The notes under the pieces: generated by a model
Seen by the model: the letters and a program-made list of their open reading frames with translations, nothing else
Database searches by the model: none
What the model was told of the DNA's origin: nothing
Assembly: GCA_051294375.1 (NCBI GenBank)
Contig: CM119264.1
Coordinates: forward strand, 17,434,278-17,498,277
Source of the DNA: Paraspadella gotoi
Taxonomy: Eukaryota; Chaetognatha
Direction of reading: 5' to 3'
DNA length: 64,000 bases
Shown: in pieces, positions 48,785 to 59,519 of the stretch
Numbering within the stretch: the first letter of the stretch is position 1
Layout of the letters: each line of letters starts with the position of its first letter
Translations under genes and position numbers: made by a program

Positions 48785-48809
48785 NNNNNNNNNNNNNNNN
48801 NNNNNNNNN
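48785..48809. other. Fixed 25-N gap joining two copies of the same region
   Basis: Left of the gap is D1. Right of it is inverted segment X. In the second copy D2 the sequence continues uninterrupted past the same point (53790), so this junction is not genuine collinear sequence. Confidence 1.
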
Positions 48810-50658
48810 GAATGATTCATTGCTTTCCAGATGAATGACTAATCATCGCATCAATGAATGACTATCATCGTAATCAATGGAATGATTATCATCACATCAA
48901 CGAATGACTATTCATCTCTTAATCTTGGTATTATCACATCACATCATTTGGTTATCATTCACATCGATTATTTGGTTATCATCGCATCAATTTATTGGTT
49001 ATCAACGCATCAATATGATTATCATCGCATCAATCATTTGGTTGATCATCGCTCATTTTAGTCAAATTGTATCATGAAGGTAGGCCGAGATCCTATTCTT
49101 TAATGATTTTTTAATTTGACAATCGTTAAAATTCAATTTTCTCTGTTATAAATTAATTTTTCTTTTCTCAAATTTATTTTTTTATTTTTAGTATCAAATT
49201 TGTAAAAGTCAATCCCAGATTATTTCTCATTGCGATTTCAAACGATCCTTATGCTTTTAAGATTTTTTTTTGCAAGAACGGTCCGAGATATGATCGTTTT
49301 ATCTATTTAATGCTTGTTTACGTTTCATCGATTATCTGCCGCGAACATTAGTTATTCAGATTCTACCAATTTTTTTTCTCATAAGTTTCACGTTTTCATC
49401 TTCCTCCTTCGTCGCCGTCCTCCTGCCTCTTTTTTTTCCTCTTGCTCTCCTCTTCCTCCCTTCCTCCTCCTCCTCACTTTCTGCCTCACGGACGTTTCGC
49501 GTTATTTCTTTTCCTCCGGAAAATCCTAGCTTTTCTTTTCTTTCCTTCTTCACTCGACTTAAATTTTCGATTTTTTCTCCGCGACACGACTTCGTCGTCT
49601 TAACGTCATTTTTTCGGGATCGACTCTATCCCCAGAATTAGTTTTAGAAACATCACGCCGTTCTGTAAATGGGACACTGCGATTATGTCCTGTAATAGTA
49701 TGTATTTAAACGAAATCGGTCTTTAATTAGTATGTATTTTAGTACTTAATTTTAAATTTTAGTTTATATTATCGAGATACTCCATTCTCTTTTGAGCCAT
49801 TTTCTAGAAATCGTTTTTGGTCATTTGTATTGACCTTAATTTTCTGTATTTATGGCAACAATGTCTTATTATTGTATTATCTTCGGGGCCTGTAAATATC
49901 GTAAATTTCTAGTAATTGTGAAGTTTAATTAGTTCATGTTTATAATCTACTCTTTCTAAATAATACAGTAGTTAGGTATGATGGATTTCATTCTTTTTCA
50001 AATTTTTCGGAATAATTGTTCAAAAAGTACGTAGGCTATGAATGTCAATCATGCGCCAATCTAAAAAAATTAATAAAAGAATAATATGTAATATATAATG
50101 AATAAATAATTGGTGTATTTTTTTTAATTAAAGTTTTTTAAAAAGTCTCTCTTCCATAAGGAATATTTGCATTGTTTCCAATTTTAACTTGAGTGAGCAG
50201 GTCAATGTACAGGTGACCCTATATTCGAGACAAAACTGTCTGAACTATTTGATACACAATAATAAAATGAGTGCAAAAGTTTTTTGGGGCTTTTTACTTT
50301 TTTAAAAAATTTTTAAAGCAACTACAAGGCGTCCGTGGATCGTTTTCAAAACATTTTTGTTCGTTTTATGCTCGCGCATTTGTATTTCATACGAAAAAAG
50401 CCATACTGTTAATAATTTTGTCATTGGTCGTTTCTGAACTGACAGTTATGTCTTATCTTCAATTCTCCTTGATTTTAAGACTTTTCATCACTATCTAAAT
50501 TAGACCTATTTAATTTTTTTTCAGCGTTAGTTAAATAAATTTTAAGGAAGATTATAATTGAATATGCTTAAATTATCAAATACTTTATGTATTTCAGAGC
50601 ATTTATAAAACTACAAGTACTACAATATTCTTTAACTTTTATGGGAGATTTTAAAACT
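48810..50658 (-). repeat. Segment X', inverted copy of 42316-44194
   Basis: Reverse complement of X with frequent single-base indels, including the 23-bp array (48815-49070) and the pyrimidine-rich block (49395-49480). Its right end corresponds to 42316 and abuts AATAAGTT (50659-50666), the first bases of D2. This is the order expected if 42316-45149 were inverted. Confidence 0.85.
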
Positions 50659-51409
50659 AATAAGTTAAAGAAAACAATATATTCTTTCCAAAAATATCAA
50701 AATAAGAAAAAAATAAAATTTAACCGAATTTAACCGTTAAATAAAAAAATTAACGGTTAAGTTAAAAAAAATTTCACCGTTATTTATTTAATCCGGCATT
50801 GTTTGCTCAAACTTGTTTTGTCCAAATTTTAACAGTTTTTAACAATTTATTAATTTTTAATGCTGATTGTGAAGTTATCTTATATAAAAATAAATATTTT
50901 TAGTGATAAAAAGGCAGTTTGGTGATTTGTTTTGATAAAAAAAACTTATTACTATGGTAACTATTATTTATCAACAAAGTTATCATTCATAATTTTTTTT
51001 AATAGATTTTAAAAGGAAAACGTAATGATTATTATCCAGTATTATTATTTTTTTTTATATTCTATTTATTCTGGTTCGTGATACATATAATACAGTATCT
51101 TATTAATAGAAAAAATGAAGCATAAAAAATTGTTTTAATGGGAAATGAAGGATTGATAGTAAGATCCACTTTTAAATTTACCCTCTGAGGAAAATCTTTA
51201 TAACATAGAAACTATCCTTGCTAAAATATTACGAATTGATGGGGGGAAAAGTCAAGTATTTTTCTATTGCTATTAGTATGAAAAAATTTTATAACCTGAT
51301 TGTTCTACGTTTCGAATATATTACAAGTTTTTTCGTAATACTCCAGTCCCTGTACAGGATACAAAGGTTTCTGACTTTTCAAATTTTCCACAGCTAAAAA
51401 ATTAGCAAA

Positions 51410-51658
51410 ATGTCGCACATTTTTAGAAGTCATCATGATCGTCGTCACTATTTCAAATTAAACTATGTGGTAAGTTCTCCTTTTCCAAACATCGACATAC
51501 CAGCCATCGACATCTTACCTTCATGAGGACTCGCTTTCTCTATCATCCTAATGATATCCTGTTAACATCCGCATTGACGGGCGAGACCTTCACCGCTCGA
51601 GGATTGTCCACTTGGCCGAGAGGGTCGCCAGCGCTTTGCCAAGAGAGGGGTTGCAAAG
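51410..51658 (+). CDS. Exon 1, second copy, with three one-base deletions
   Basis: Same exon as 45904-46155 but three bases shorter: losses in CATCTTCACC (now CATCTTACC), CTCGGAGG (now CTCGAGG) and GCTTTTGCC (now GCTTTGCC). The frame is disrupted between the first and third loss and then restored. Ile-Leu becomes Ile-Phe near residue 5 through the one substitution seen. Probably sequence error rather than a true lesion. Confidence 0.75.
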
Positions 51659-54600
51659 GTGTGTTAAATATATTTTAATCAATAATTGGATGTAAAAAAA
51701 AGTTATTAAATGTAGAAAATGAACTAACTTAAGTATCAATTAATGGAAAATATATCGAAGCAAAGAGTTATTTTTAAAAAAATTAAATTTGTTAACATAA
51801 AGGGCGACGGCGTGACGGTGATCGCATCCAACTGCGTTGAATACATTGTGACATGTATCGCGACACTTGCTTTGGGCGCCGTCTTCGCCCCAGTCTACAC
51901 TTCGCTTAATGTTGCGGAACTCAGGCAAACAGTCAGAATCTGCGGGGGCCAAGGTCATCGCCTGTACTTCAAATTACCTTGAAACAGCGAGAAACGTATA
52001 TCGTGAATCAAGTCTCCTCAAAATTCTCGTAGTTTTTGACGAAATTGAGGAAAACGATGGTATTTTCATTCTTAATCATGATTTTTCTTCACTGTGATGG
52101 GATTTTCATAGAAGCTACAAATCGAAACACAATCCCATGGCCAGGAGCTTTTAAAAAATCATAAGCAATAAAAAAACACGATGTTAGTTACAAAAAATTC
52201 TCATTTTAATGGCTATACTTCATCAGATCGTAATCTTGCTGGTTACAAGATACATGTAGAAAGTCCGATAACAGGTTACACTGTGATTGACAGCCAGTTA
52301 GATTGATGTTCCTCGAACTGAGCCTAGGCAGTCCCCATATAACATTATTAAAACTTTTGAATTTGAAAAAAACTTTTTACCTCTCAGAAGCGATCACATT
52401 TGCCCAACTCGCCGCCGATAATGGATCTGCCTTTGAGCGCCCGCCAGAAATCAATGTGGATTTAGACACTGCCATTTTGCAGAGCACCAGTGGCAGCACC
52501 AGATCTCCCAAAGGCGTCATCCACACTCATCGGCAATCGTCGCTAATGAGCTGCAACTCATGCATGAAGGATTCGGAGAATTGGAACCAGGTATGGTGGA
52601 CTAAAATCCACCAACCGTTCATCAGTGGGCGTTGGTGCAGGAGGCATGTCATTTGCCTCCCAACCCTAAGGTTCAGGGTTTTAGCCCGGTGGCCGCTTAG
52701 CTGAGGGCACACTTAAACCGCCTGTAACAAAGTGTTACAGCCTGATCAAAAGCTCAAGGATTGCTTAAATATTGAACAGTTTTGTCACTGACTCATAACA
52801 ATTATTTCTGTCTCTTCAAAGGTCCTACTAAATTAAATATTAAAGAAAAACATGACAGTTTAATTATTTTATAAACAATTTTATACAGCCTGTATTACAG
52901 CAAGTTTTTTGCTAAAAGCAAAAAAATATAATAATATTCATACAATATGTACAGTTAGTGGAATATATTATTTATATATTTATTAAAAAATTAATTCTTA
53001 CGACCCAGGAGAGACCACCATGATGCAAGCCCCTCTAGCTCACGCCGGTGGACTACAATTTCCGCCTTTCATTTCATGTTTCAACGCGCTAATAGTATTG
53101 TGTGCCGGACTTTGAAGTTGACCGCGATTTGGTCTCGTAAGAAAATACAAAATGAAGTAAGCTTAATATGTTTATATTTATGTGTAATTTTTAGATATTT
53201 ACACCTACTACGATTATTTTTCATTTTAAAATAAATGTTGTTTAGAAACCCAGTCAAAAATAATTAAGTCATTGGTTTAATTTAATTGTTTTTTTATTAA
53301 CTACAAAGAGTTTTCATTTGCACAACGAATTGATTTAAATTAAAACAAACATGTTTCGATGTAATTTTTGATGAAGAACGAAATTACGTTCGAAACATGT
53401 CTGTTTTAATTTAAATATAATTATATTACCAACAAAAAGAAAGGAAAAACAACAATTTTATATTAACTACTTTTCAACTACAAATATTCAAAATACTAAT
53501 AAACGGACCATATAATTAAAGAAGATACAACGAAGTTAAAATGTTAAACTGTTAAATTTGAAACCAATGAAAGCTAAAGTTAAAGTTGAAAAAAAACGTT
53601 CATAACAGAAAAATTAATTTTCAGAAAAACGTAATGGGATTAGGCTTGATCACATTGATTTAATACAAATAATTAGTTCACTGCCAATGATAAAACTAAG
53701 TAAAAAAAATATTTTTTTATTTTCAATAAAAATGAATTAAAAAGAAATTTATCAAAGAAAAAATTGTAATAAATTTTTGTGTAAAGCGATGCAAGTGAAG
53801 AATAGGTGGATGCAGACAAAAGAAATTATGATAATTTTTTTTTTAAATCTAAAGATAAGACGATTTTATTTTTTAAATTTTATTCAAGATCTCAACTTCA
53901 GATTTTAATTTATATCAAATTTTAATACCAAATTAGAAAAATCTTTGCGGCTTGTTTAAGCTATAAGACAAAAATTAACACAAATTTGGCCTAAAAAATT
54001 AATGAGTTAATTTAACTCCCCAGCTACCTTTATTTGACGGCCTGGCACGCGGCATTAGTCGCTAAAGATCGTATCTCGCCAAAGCCTGATTTGAAGTCCC
54101 TCCGGACAGTCATTACAGCAGGAGCGACACTTTCGGCCGAGATCGAAGAAATGTTTCGAAGACAAACTGGAGGAGTAGGGATTCGTCAGGGCTATGGACT
54201 CACCGAGGTTTGAACGGGAATTTCAAGATGTTGAGATGTTGACGTAGGGAATTGTGCAATAAGGCGTAGTAAAATTTCAAAATTTAACTTTAATTAAAAT
54301 TCTAAGAGTGAGGAACGAACAACATTATACTAATGATCATTTAGGTACTAGAAAATTTCAAAACAGTTTTTTCTAAGATTTTTTTGCAGATTTGGATTCG
54401 TCATAAAAAGTTGATAAAAAGAAATATAACTCTTTTTGAAAAATTCCTTCATTAAGTGGGTTAAAAATTAAAAAAAGTTATATTTTTAGCTGAAAATTAG
54501 TTTTTTGTATATTAAATATAGTTTTTTAAATTTTTAACCCATTTAATGAAAGAATTTTTTAAAATGATTTATATTTTCTTTATCAACTTTTGACGAGGAA

Positions 54601-55933
54601 TTCAAATCTGCATTCAAAATTAAGAAAAGCCTATTTTGAAATTTTTCAATTTTTAAGGATAGTACTATATATAAATATAGCTTACTGCAAAAATTAAAAA
54701 ACAAAATTAATTTTTTTTACAAATTAATGTTCACTGATGGTATGTTGTTTATAATTGACTTTTATAATTTCACTACTCTCTATTGTGCAACTACAGTTTG
54801 TTTATAAATGATAATGGGGCAAAGACAAAAGGAGAAACATATTGATGAGCAATTGAGCATTTTTCACTTTTTAAATGTAATTGACGATAAAATGTTTCTT
54901 TTCTTTTTAATTTTATGTCCTTAGTGCGGCGGGATCGTTATTGTGCCCAAGGAGGAAAAATTTATGTATCCTGGAACGGTTGGGGTGCCGCTTCCAAATG
55001 TCGAGATTAAGGTTAAAGTGAAAAAAAAACAACAGATGGCCCTTTTCTTCAAACTTACGACACCCTTACTCTGGCTCTTAAACTACAACTTCCCTATTGC
55101 TCTTTCTTTCATTTTCAGATTGTCGATCTATCCAATGGATCAGATCTGCCCCCAACCAGTGAGGGCGAAATTTGCGTTCGAAGCCCTTCAGTCACGAAAG
55201 GCTACTTGAACGACCCCGTGGCAACAGCAATGGTCATCGACTCCGATGGATGGTTCCACACTGGCGACATTGGTCACTTCAGTGCTGAGGGGCGTCTTTA
55301 CGTTACGGACAGAATCAAGGAGCTTATTTCTTATAAGGACGGGTTCGTTTGGGAAAAGATATAGCGTGGCAGCATGACTTAAAGCTGCTGCCCTGCTGTT
55401 TGTCCTCAGCCTCGTCTCTATGGCTGAGCAGGATAAATCATCACATTTCAACTGTGCGTCCTGGGTTCAATCTCTGGCTTAAAGAGACGGAGCCGGTTGA
55501 AACATGCCAGTGACAAGAGGTGGTCACTGAGGGTCCGCAGCACCTATGCCTACTATCCAAAAAGACAAATAGAAAATTAATTTAGTAGTAGTTAGGATCA
55601 AAGGACCTAAGTAATTGCTTTCTTACTGCTATTCAAGATTTTGATCCCTTCAGGCAACACGTGTCTCCAGCCCTAATCGAGGGCGTTCTCTTGAAGCATC
55701 CCGCAGTCGCTGAGTGTGTCGTCGTTGGCGTCCCTGTCAACGAGCGTGCCGAGCCCAGAGCCTTTGTCGTGTTGAAGCCGGACGCCAGCAACGTGACAGC
55801 ATCCGACCTTGAAATCTTTGTTGCCGAACGGAACTCTATCTTGAACAGGCTGCGAGGGGGAGTCAGGTTCTTAACGGAGATTCCCCAGACTTCTTCGTTT
55901 AAACCAGACAGGAATAAGCTAAAAAAATTATAG
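51410..55933 (+). CDS. Acyl-CoA synthetase / 4-coumarate-CoA ligase-like enzyme, whole gene model
   Basis: Eight exons across 4.5 kb. Using the clean exons 1-4 (45904-47661) with exons 5-8 here, all splice phases agree and the product is about 545 residues, the usual length for this family. ANL enzymes activate a carboxylic acid with ATP to an acyl-adenylate and then transfer it to CoA. Visible landmarks are the P-loop (202-213), QGYGLTE (343-349), GWFHTGD with Asp428, TDRIKE with Arg443, and a C-terminal Lys536 in the place of the catalytic lysine. The C-terminus LKKL is at most a weak peroxisomal PTS1-like tripeptide. Substrate is not predictable; luciferase-like, 4CL-like and medium-chain acyl-CoA synthetases are alternatives. 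Introns are about 144, 328, 418, 867, 717, 107 and 311 bases. Confidence 0.85.
51803..52059 (+). CDS. Exon 2, second copy, with a one-base insertion
   Basis: Same as 46301-46556 except for an extra A in the CAGGCAACAG stretch, which shifts the frame after AELRQ. Splice sites are intact. Confidence 0.75.
52388..52590 (+). CDS. Exon 3, second copy, with a one-base deletion
   Basis: Same as 46889-47092 but CATCGGGCA has lost one G just after the P-loop, shifting the last 20 codons. The P-loop codons themselves are unchanged. Confidence 0.75.
53009..53156 (+). CDS. Exon 4, second copy, with three one-base deletions
   Basis: Same as 47511-47661 but three bases shorter (losses in ATTTGCCGCC, TTGTTGTGCC and TTTGGGTC). 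The frame returns before KYKM and the donor GTAAGC is intact. Confidence 0.75.
53333..53416. repeat. Second copy of the intron 4 palindrome
   Basis: Copy of 47840-47924 with one base lost in the left arm. The TTGATGA...GAAA core is unchanged. Confidence 0.55.
54024..54207 (+). CDS. Acyl-CoA synthetase family enzyme, exon 5
   Basis: One base completing Asn288, then residues 289-349, after acceptor CTCCCCAG. It reads YLYLTAWHAALV, SLRTVITAGATLSAEIEEMF and ends with QGYGLTE. The T-A-G-A-x-L segment and the Q-G-Y-G-x-T-E motif contribute to adenylate binding in this family. The exon ends after GAG in phase 0, with donor GTTTGA (weak but GT). It is present once in the window. Confidence 0.9.
54925..55011 (+). 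CDS. Acyl-CoA synthetase family enzyme, exon 6
   Basis: Twenty-nine codons, residues 350-378, between acceptor GTCCTTAG and donor GTTAAA. It reads CGGIVIVPKEEKF, then PGTVGVPLPNVEIK. G-(S/T)-V-G-x-P-L-P-N-x-E is a family hallmark between the two halves of the adenylation domain. The frame reads on into the intron for 59 more codons without homology, so the exon end is set by joining KIVD of exon 7. Confidence 0.9.
55119..55342 (+). CDS. Acyl-CoA synthetase family enzyme, exon 7 with hinge
   Basis: Residues 379-452 plus two bases, after acceptor ATTTTCAG. It reads IVDLSNGSDLPP, GEICVRSPSVTKGYL, DGWFHTGDIG and LYVTDRIKELISYKD. The Asp of TGD (about 428) binds the ribose hydroxyls and the Arg of TDRIKE (about 443) is the conserved arginine next to the hinge in ANL enzymes. 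The donor is GACGG then GTTCGT. The split codon GG+G gives Gly453, so the product reads YKDGQHVSPA. A frame through the intron was ignored. Confidence 0.9.
55352..55560. repeat. GC-richer SINE-like insert in intron 7
   Basis: About 200 bases less AT-rich than neighbouring introns. It contains a GGCAGCA...TGCTGCC hairpin, a CAGCC...GGCTG hairpin and GGGTTCAATCTC, a two-mismatch relative of the RNA polymerase III B box. It is followed by GTGACAAGAGGTGGTCAC. No A box is convincing and no second copy is present in the window, so a SINE is only a suggestion. Confidence 0.3.
55654..55933 (+). CDS. Acyl-CoA synthetase family enzyme, exon 8 (C-terminal lid)
   Basis: One base completing Gly453, then residues 454-545 and TAG at 55931-55933, after acceptor CCCTTCAG. 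It reads QHVSPALIEGVLL, HPAVAECVVVGVP, EPRAFVVLKP and NRLRGGVRFLTEIPQTSSFK, the small C-terminal lid domain. The family motif is P-K-T-x-x-G-K. Here it is P-Q-T-S-S-F-K, so the catalytic-type Lys (about 536) is kept but the preceding Gly is Phe, and the usual Arg-Arg after it is D-R-N-K. The protein ends LKKL. No AATAAA is obvious within the next 100 bases. Confidence 0.9.
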
Positions 55934-56046
55934 ATTTTTTCCCAAAAAAATCGACTAACAGAACGAAAGAAGACTTGCTCTTACATTAGAGTTGGACCAA
56001 ATGCACGAATAACTGCTCCAATTACAACAAACTAACATATTTTTGC

Positions 56047-56720
56047 TTATCAGCAGATTCCGACTCTATAATTCACTTTGTCGGTCCGTCGGTCCCACCC
56101 AAAAATATTGTCGGTAAATCATTATTTTCATATCAGAACCTCGAATTATGATAAATTATGCAAAAAAAATGTCCGTCCGTCCGTCCGTCTGTCCGTCCCC
56201 CCTTAGCAAAAAACTCCAATTACTCGTGATTGGATGGATGGATTGGTATGAAATTTTGTGTGTGAGTAGGAAACTGTGTGATTGAGATGGATATGAAGTT
56301 GCGATAGAATCGTGCTAGTGGAAATAAGTTTAAATGGAAAAAACAAAAAAATCTATTTCACTATACGCCAATTGCTCATGAGTAAATAAGGCAATTGACT
56401 TAATTTGTATGATAGTAGAAAGTGTGGATTGAGCTGGATATAAAGTTTCGATAGATCGTACGATGGAAATGAGTAAAAATGACAGAAAAATAAAAGTCCT
56501 ATTTACTTGAAGTATTTTTACTTATATTTACTCATAATAATTAGATTTATTAAAAATTGGATAGATAAATTGAAATGAAATTTTGTGTGTTGGTAGGAAA
56601 GTGTGTGATTGAGCTGGATATAAAGTTTTGATGGAATCGTCCAAGTGGAAATGAGTTTAAATTAAAAAATCAAAAGACACATTTATTTGAATTTTTAAAA
56701 GTTTCTCTCTATCTCTCTCT
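56047..56720 (+). repeat. Dispersed repeat family R, copy 3
   Basis: Begins with GCTTATCAGCAGATTCCGAC, then CGGTCCGTCGGTCCC, CGAATTATGATAAATTATGC, an A run and (GTCC)n. These are followed by three ~150-170 bp units, each with TGAAATTTTGTGTGT, GTAGGAAAGTGTGTGATTGA, GCTGGATATAAAGTTTCGAT and GGAAATGAGTTTAAAT blocks. It is the opposite orientation of 16577-17776 and lies about 110 bases after the stop codon of the synthetase gene. Non-coding. Confidence 0.75.
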
Positions 56721-56754
56721 GATCGATTGATTGATTGATTGATTGATTGATTAA

Positions 56755-57020
56755 TCAAATTATGCCAGTTGACTTAATTATGCCAGTTGACCAAATTATG
56801 TATACCAATTGACCAAATTACGCCAGTTGACCAAGTTACATCAGTTGACCAAAATTATGCTGTTGACCAAATATGCCAGTTGACAAATTATCTGTGACCA
56901 AATTATGTCAGAAGACCAAATTACCCTGTTGACCAAAAAAGCAAAGTTGAATAAATTATGCCAGTTGACCAAATTATGCAAGTTTACCAAATTATGCAAA
57001 ATTACCAAATTATGCAAGTT
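56755..57020 (+). repeat. ~18-bp minisatellite
   Basis: About fourteen imperfect units of ATTATGCCAGTTGACCAA, preceded by a (GATT)n run at 56723-56750. Later units lose the TTGACC core. There is no frame. Confidence 0.85.
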
Positions 57021-57459
57021 GGTATTGGCGCAGGTACTAGTAATGATTGATTAATCCATTGATTTATAGATTTTTTTCATAGATTTATTAAGAAGTCTGT
57101 TATTATTTCTTATACTATCTAGGAAAAAAGTTAGAAACATTTTTAATTGAGGATATTCTACTCGAAAACTTGCTCGATTTTATTATGATCTTAAATTGAA
57201 AGTCAAAAAATTACCGTGATTTATCATAGGATAGCTTATTACCGCTAAATTATCGAAGACAGATCCGAAATTGTTTGCTCATACTTTTTTGATAAACTTC
57301 ACTGTAGTTGTTTAAATTATACATAACAGAAGAAAGATATTCCTTTAAAAATTCTAACTTATTAAAAAAAAATTCGTTTTAAAATTTATCTTCACCTTCA
57401 TCTTTGTATTAAAAAGGACAATAAGGATAAAAATCAATATCTAACCCTCTTTAATATCT

Positions 57460-57690
57460 CTCTCTAAAATTACTATCGTTTTATGGGATTTTATGGTCTT
57501 TATTGTTTGTATTAAGGCCATGGTGCATGATTTTTTACTCTCTCTAAATTACTATAGTTTTAAATGGGATTTTATGGTCTTTATTGTGAAAAATAGAAAC
57601 TGTTTGAATTTTGTGACCTTTACTCTCTCTAAATCACTATTGTTTATGGGATTTTATGCTCTATATTGTGAAAAATAGAAACTTTTAATT
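57460..57690 (+). repeat. ~80-bp tandem repeat, three units
   Basis: Three units share CTCTCTAAATTACTAT, TTATGGGATTTTATGGTCTT and, in the last two, TTATTGTGAAAAATAGAAAC. A 61-codon frame crosses them but has no homology. Confidence 0.8.
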
Positions 57691-59441
57691 TTTCAATTAC
57701 CTCGCTATTCAGCTGAAATTCTGAATCTTACGCCGTTATAATCCTAAGTTAAACTTTAAAGGGATCGGCAACATCTCGAATCTCGATTGTAAGGTCGTGA
57801 AGCAAGAAAAATACTTCACAATATATGAAATAATAATCTTTTTTTTTTCTCTAAATTAAGTATCTTAATATCATTTGCATATTTATTTGAATAGTGTAAA
57901 AAATGCCTGACTGTGTGCAATGATTTAAAAAAAACTAGTTTAATATTTTCATTCTAGTCTATTGCTAGTAACCGAGAGGCAAAGCTTAACTACTTACTCG
58001 ATCCAACTTACTGAACATCAGTGGTCCAGTACTGATGTGGAGGTGAAAAGTTTGTTTGATGTTAGAGAAATATTTTCATATTTGTGGAAATATGAAATTT
58101 TTAAAGTTAATTTAAGTTAATTTTTACCAAAATTTAGTATTCGCGAGAAATTGTTTCTCAGGAATCTGATGACGCGAAAAGTATTTGACGAAACGACCTC
58201 AAATGCTATCGCGAAGACAAAAGAAATTGGAACCTTCGTCGGGGGCGTTTCATTTAGGGGAAAAAAAAAGAGAAAAAAGAATTTGATAAACGGGAAGATC
58301 ATCCAACGACCAATCAGCGTTCGCTTTTCTTTTACGTTCGACCAATCGCGCTGCTCCATTCTTTTGCCTCTCGCTTGACTCAGGTAGAAACCTTTCCTTA
58401 TAACCTTTGTACATTTGTGTTTCCTTGGCGGCCTTGGCGGCGGTTTGCTCACTCATTCTGTCTTTTTCTTTTGCTCTCTCAACTTTCCCTTTGTGAACTA
58501 TTTCCCAAATAACCAATGAACAAGTTTTTTGGTAATTCCGTGAAAAGACTGAGCCTAGAATAGATTTTTTAAAAATCTGAACAAGATGCTTGATATTTTC
58601 GATCCAGTCTTTGCCATCTTTTATTCGTGCATATATATATTCGTTAATCTAATAGAGAAAGAGAAAAAAGAAAGAGAGACAGAGAGAGAGAGCGAGAGAG
58701 AAGAGAGTTCGGAGTGAATCGGAGAGAAGGAAATAAAAGATAAGGAAAGAGGAATATCGTTTCGGTTGGGAGGAAAAAAAAGAAGATAATGATGGGAAGG
58801 AATAATAGAAAAGACGGTTGAATGTTAAGGGGGGCGGGGGGAGGACGAAAAAAAAAGGAGGAACGGAAAGCGGCGGACGATAAAGAAAAGAATTGGACGG
58901 TCACACAGGGAGAAAAAAAAGGAGAGAATTCGGAGAAAAATGGCGCCCGAGACGCGAACGTTACTTACCTTCTCAGCACAAACCGGGTGGGTGGCGAGGA
59001 GGTGGGGGTCAGGTTAATTTCTACGACGCCGTCGACGGGCGAGAAAACGAATCATTATGTTGATCCGCGTTCGAGTCAAAACCTTATATGTATAATTTGG
59101 TATTTTTTATATTATCTTTTTTTTTAAATTAAGATACGAGGCTTTATCTATTCTGCCAAACCATCACAATATTTAGACTTTCTTACTTCGTTAATTTTTG
59201 GTGTTAATGAAAGCTTTAATCATGACTGTTGGTCAAAAATTCGGATTTTTTTTTCTTTTCACGCTTTCTCTCTTCTTCTTCTTCTCTCTATCCCCCACTT
59301 TCTTTCTCTCTATGCATCTCACTCATTGTGCTCTTCATTTCTTCTTCTTTATTCCTTTGGCAAGGACGGCAGACCCTCGATTGAACCTTTTTGCAGAGGG
59401 TAAGGAAGGTGGCTGAGGCCGAAGAGAAAGAATCAATCTTG

Positions 59442-59448
<7 letters not shown>
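57691..59448. other. No gene recognised; CCAAT-bearing CpG patch
   Basis: 58130-58480 is CpG-richer and contains GACCAATC twice (about 58311 and 58340). On the minus strand an ATG at 58456 starts MSEQTAAKAAKETQMYKG with a codon-biased first part, but the frame then loses character and has no domain. It could be a first exon or promoter region. The evidence is too thin to call a gene. Confidence 0.3.

Positions 59449-59517
<69 letters not shown>
59449..59517 (+). repeat. (GA)n microsatellite
   Basis: About 68 bases of GA. Confidence 0.95.

Positions 59518-59519
<2 letters not shown>

Larger units (their letters stand above)
50659..53790 (+). repeat. Segment D2, second copy of the gene 5' part
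   Basis: Copy of 45150-48784 with about 18 fewer bases net once the N gap is discounted. Differences are mostly one-base losses in homopolymers, in introns and exons alike. D2 runs on without a gap into exons 5-8, so it gives the true linkage of the gene. Confidence 0.9.

Noticed and set aside
51410-53156. Pseudogene interpretation of exons 1-4, second copy
   Set aside because: Indels without matching substitutions, equal density in introns, intact splice sites and continuity into intact exons 5-8 favour sequence error over decay.
58250-58456. Minus-strand frame starting MSEQTAAKAAKETQMYKG
   Set aside because: The first 18 codons look coding, but the rest does not, and no donor or second exon could be placed convincingly.
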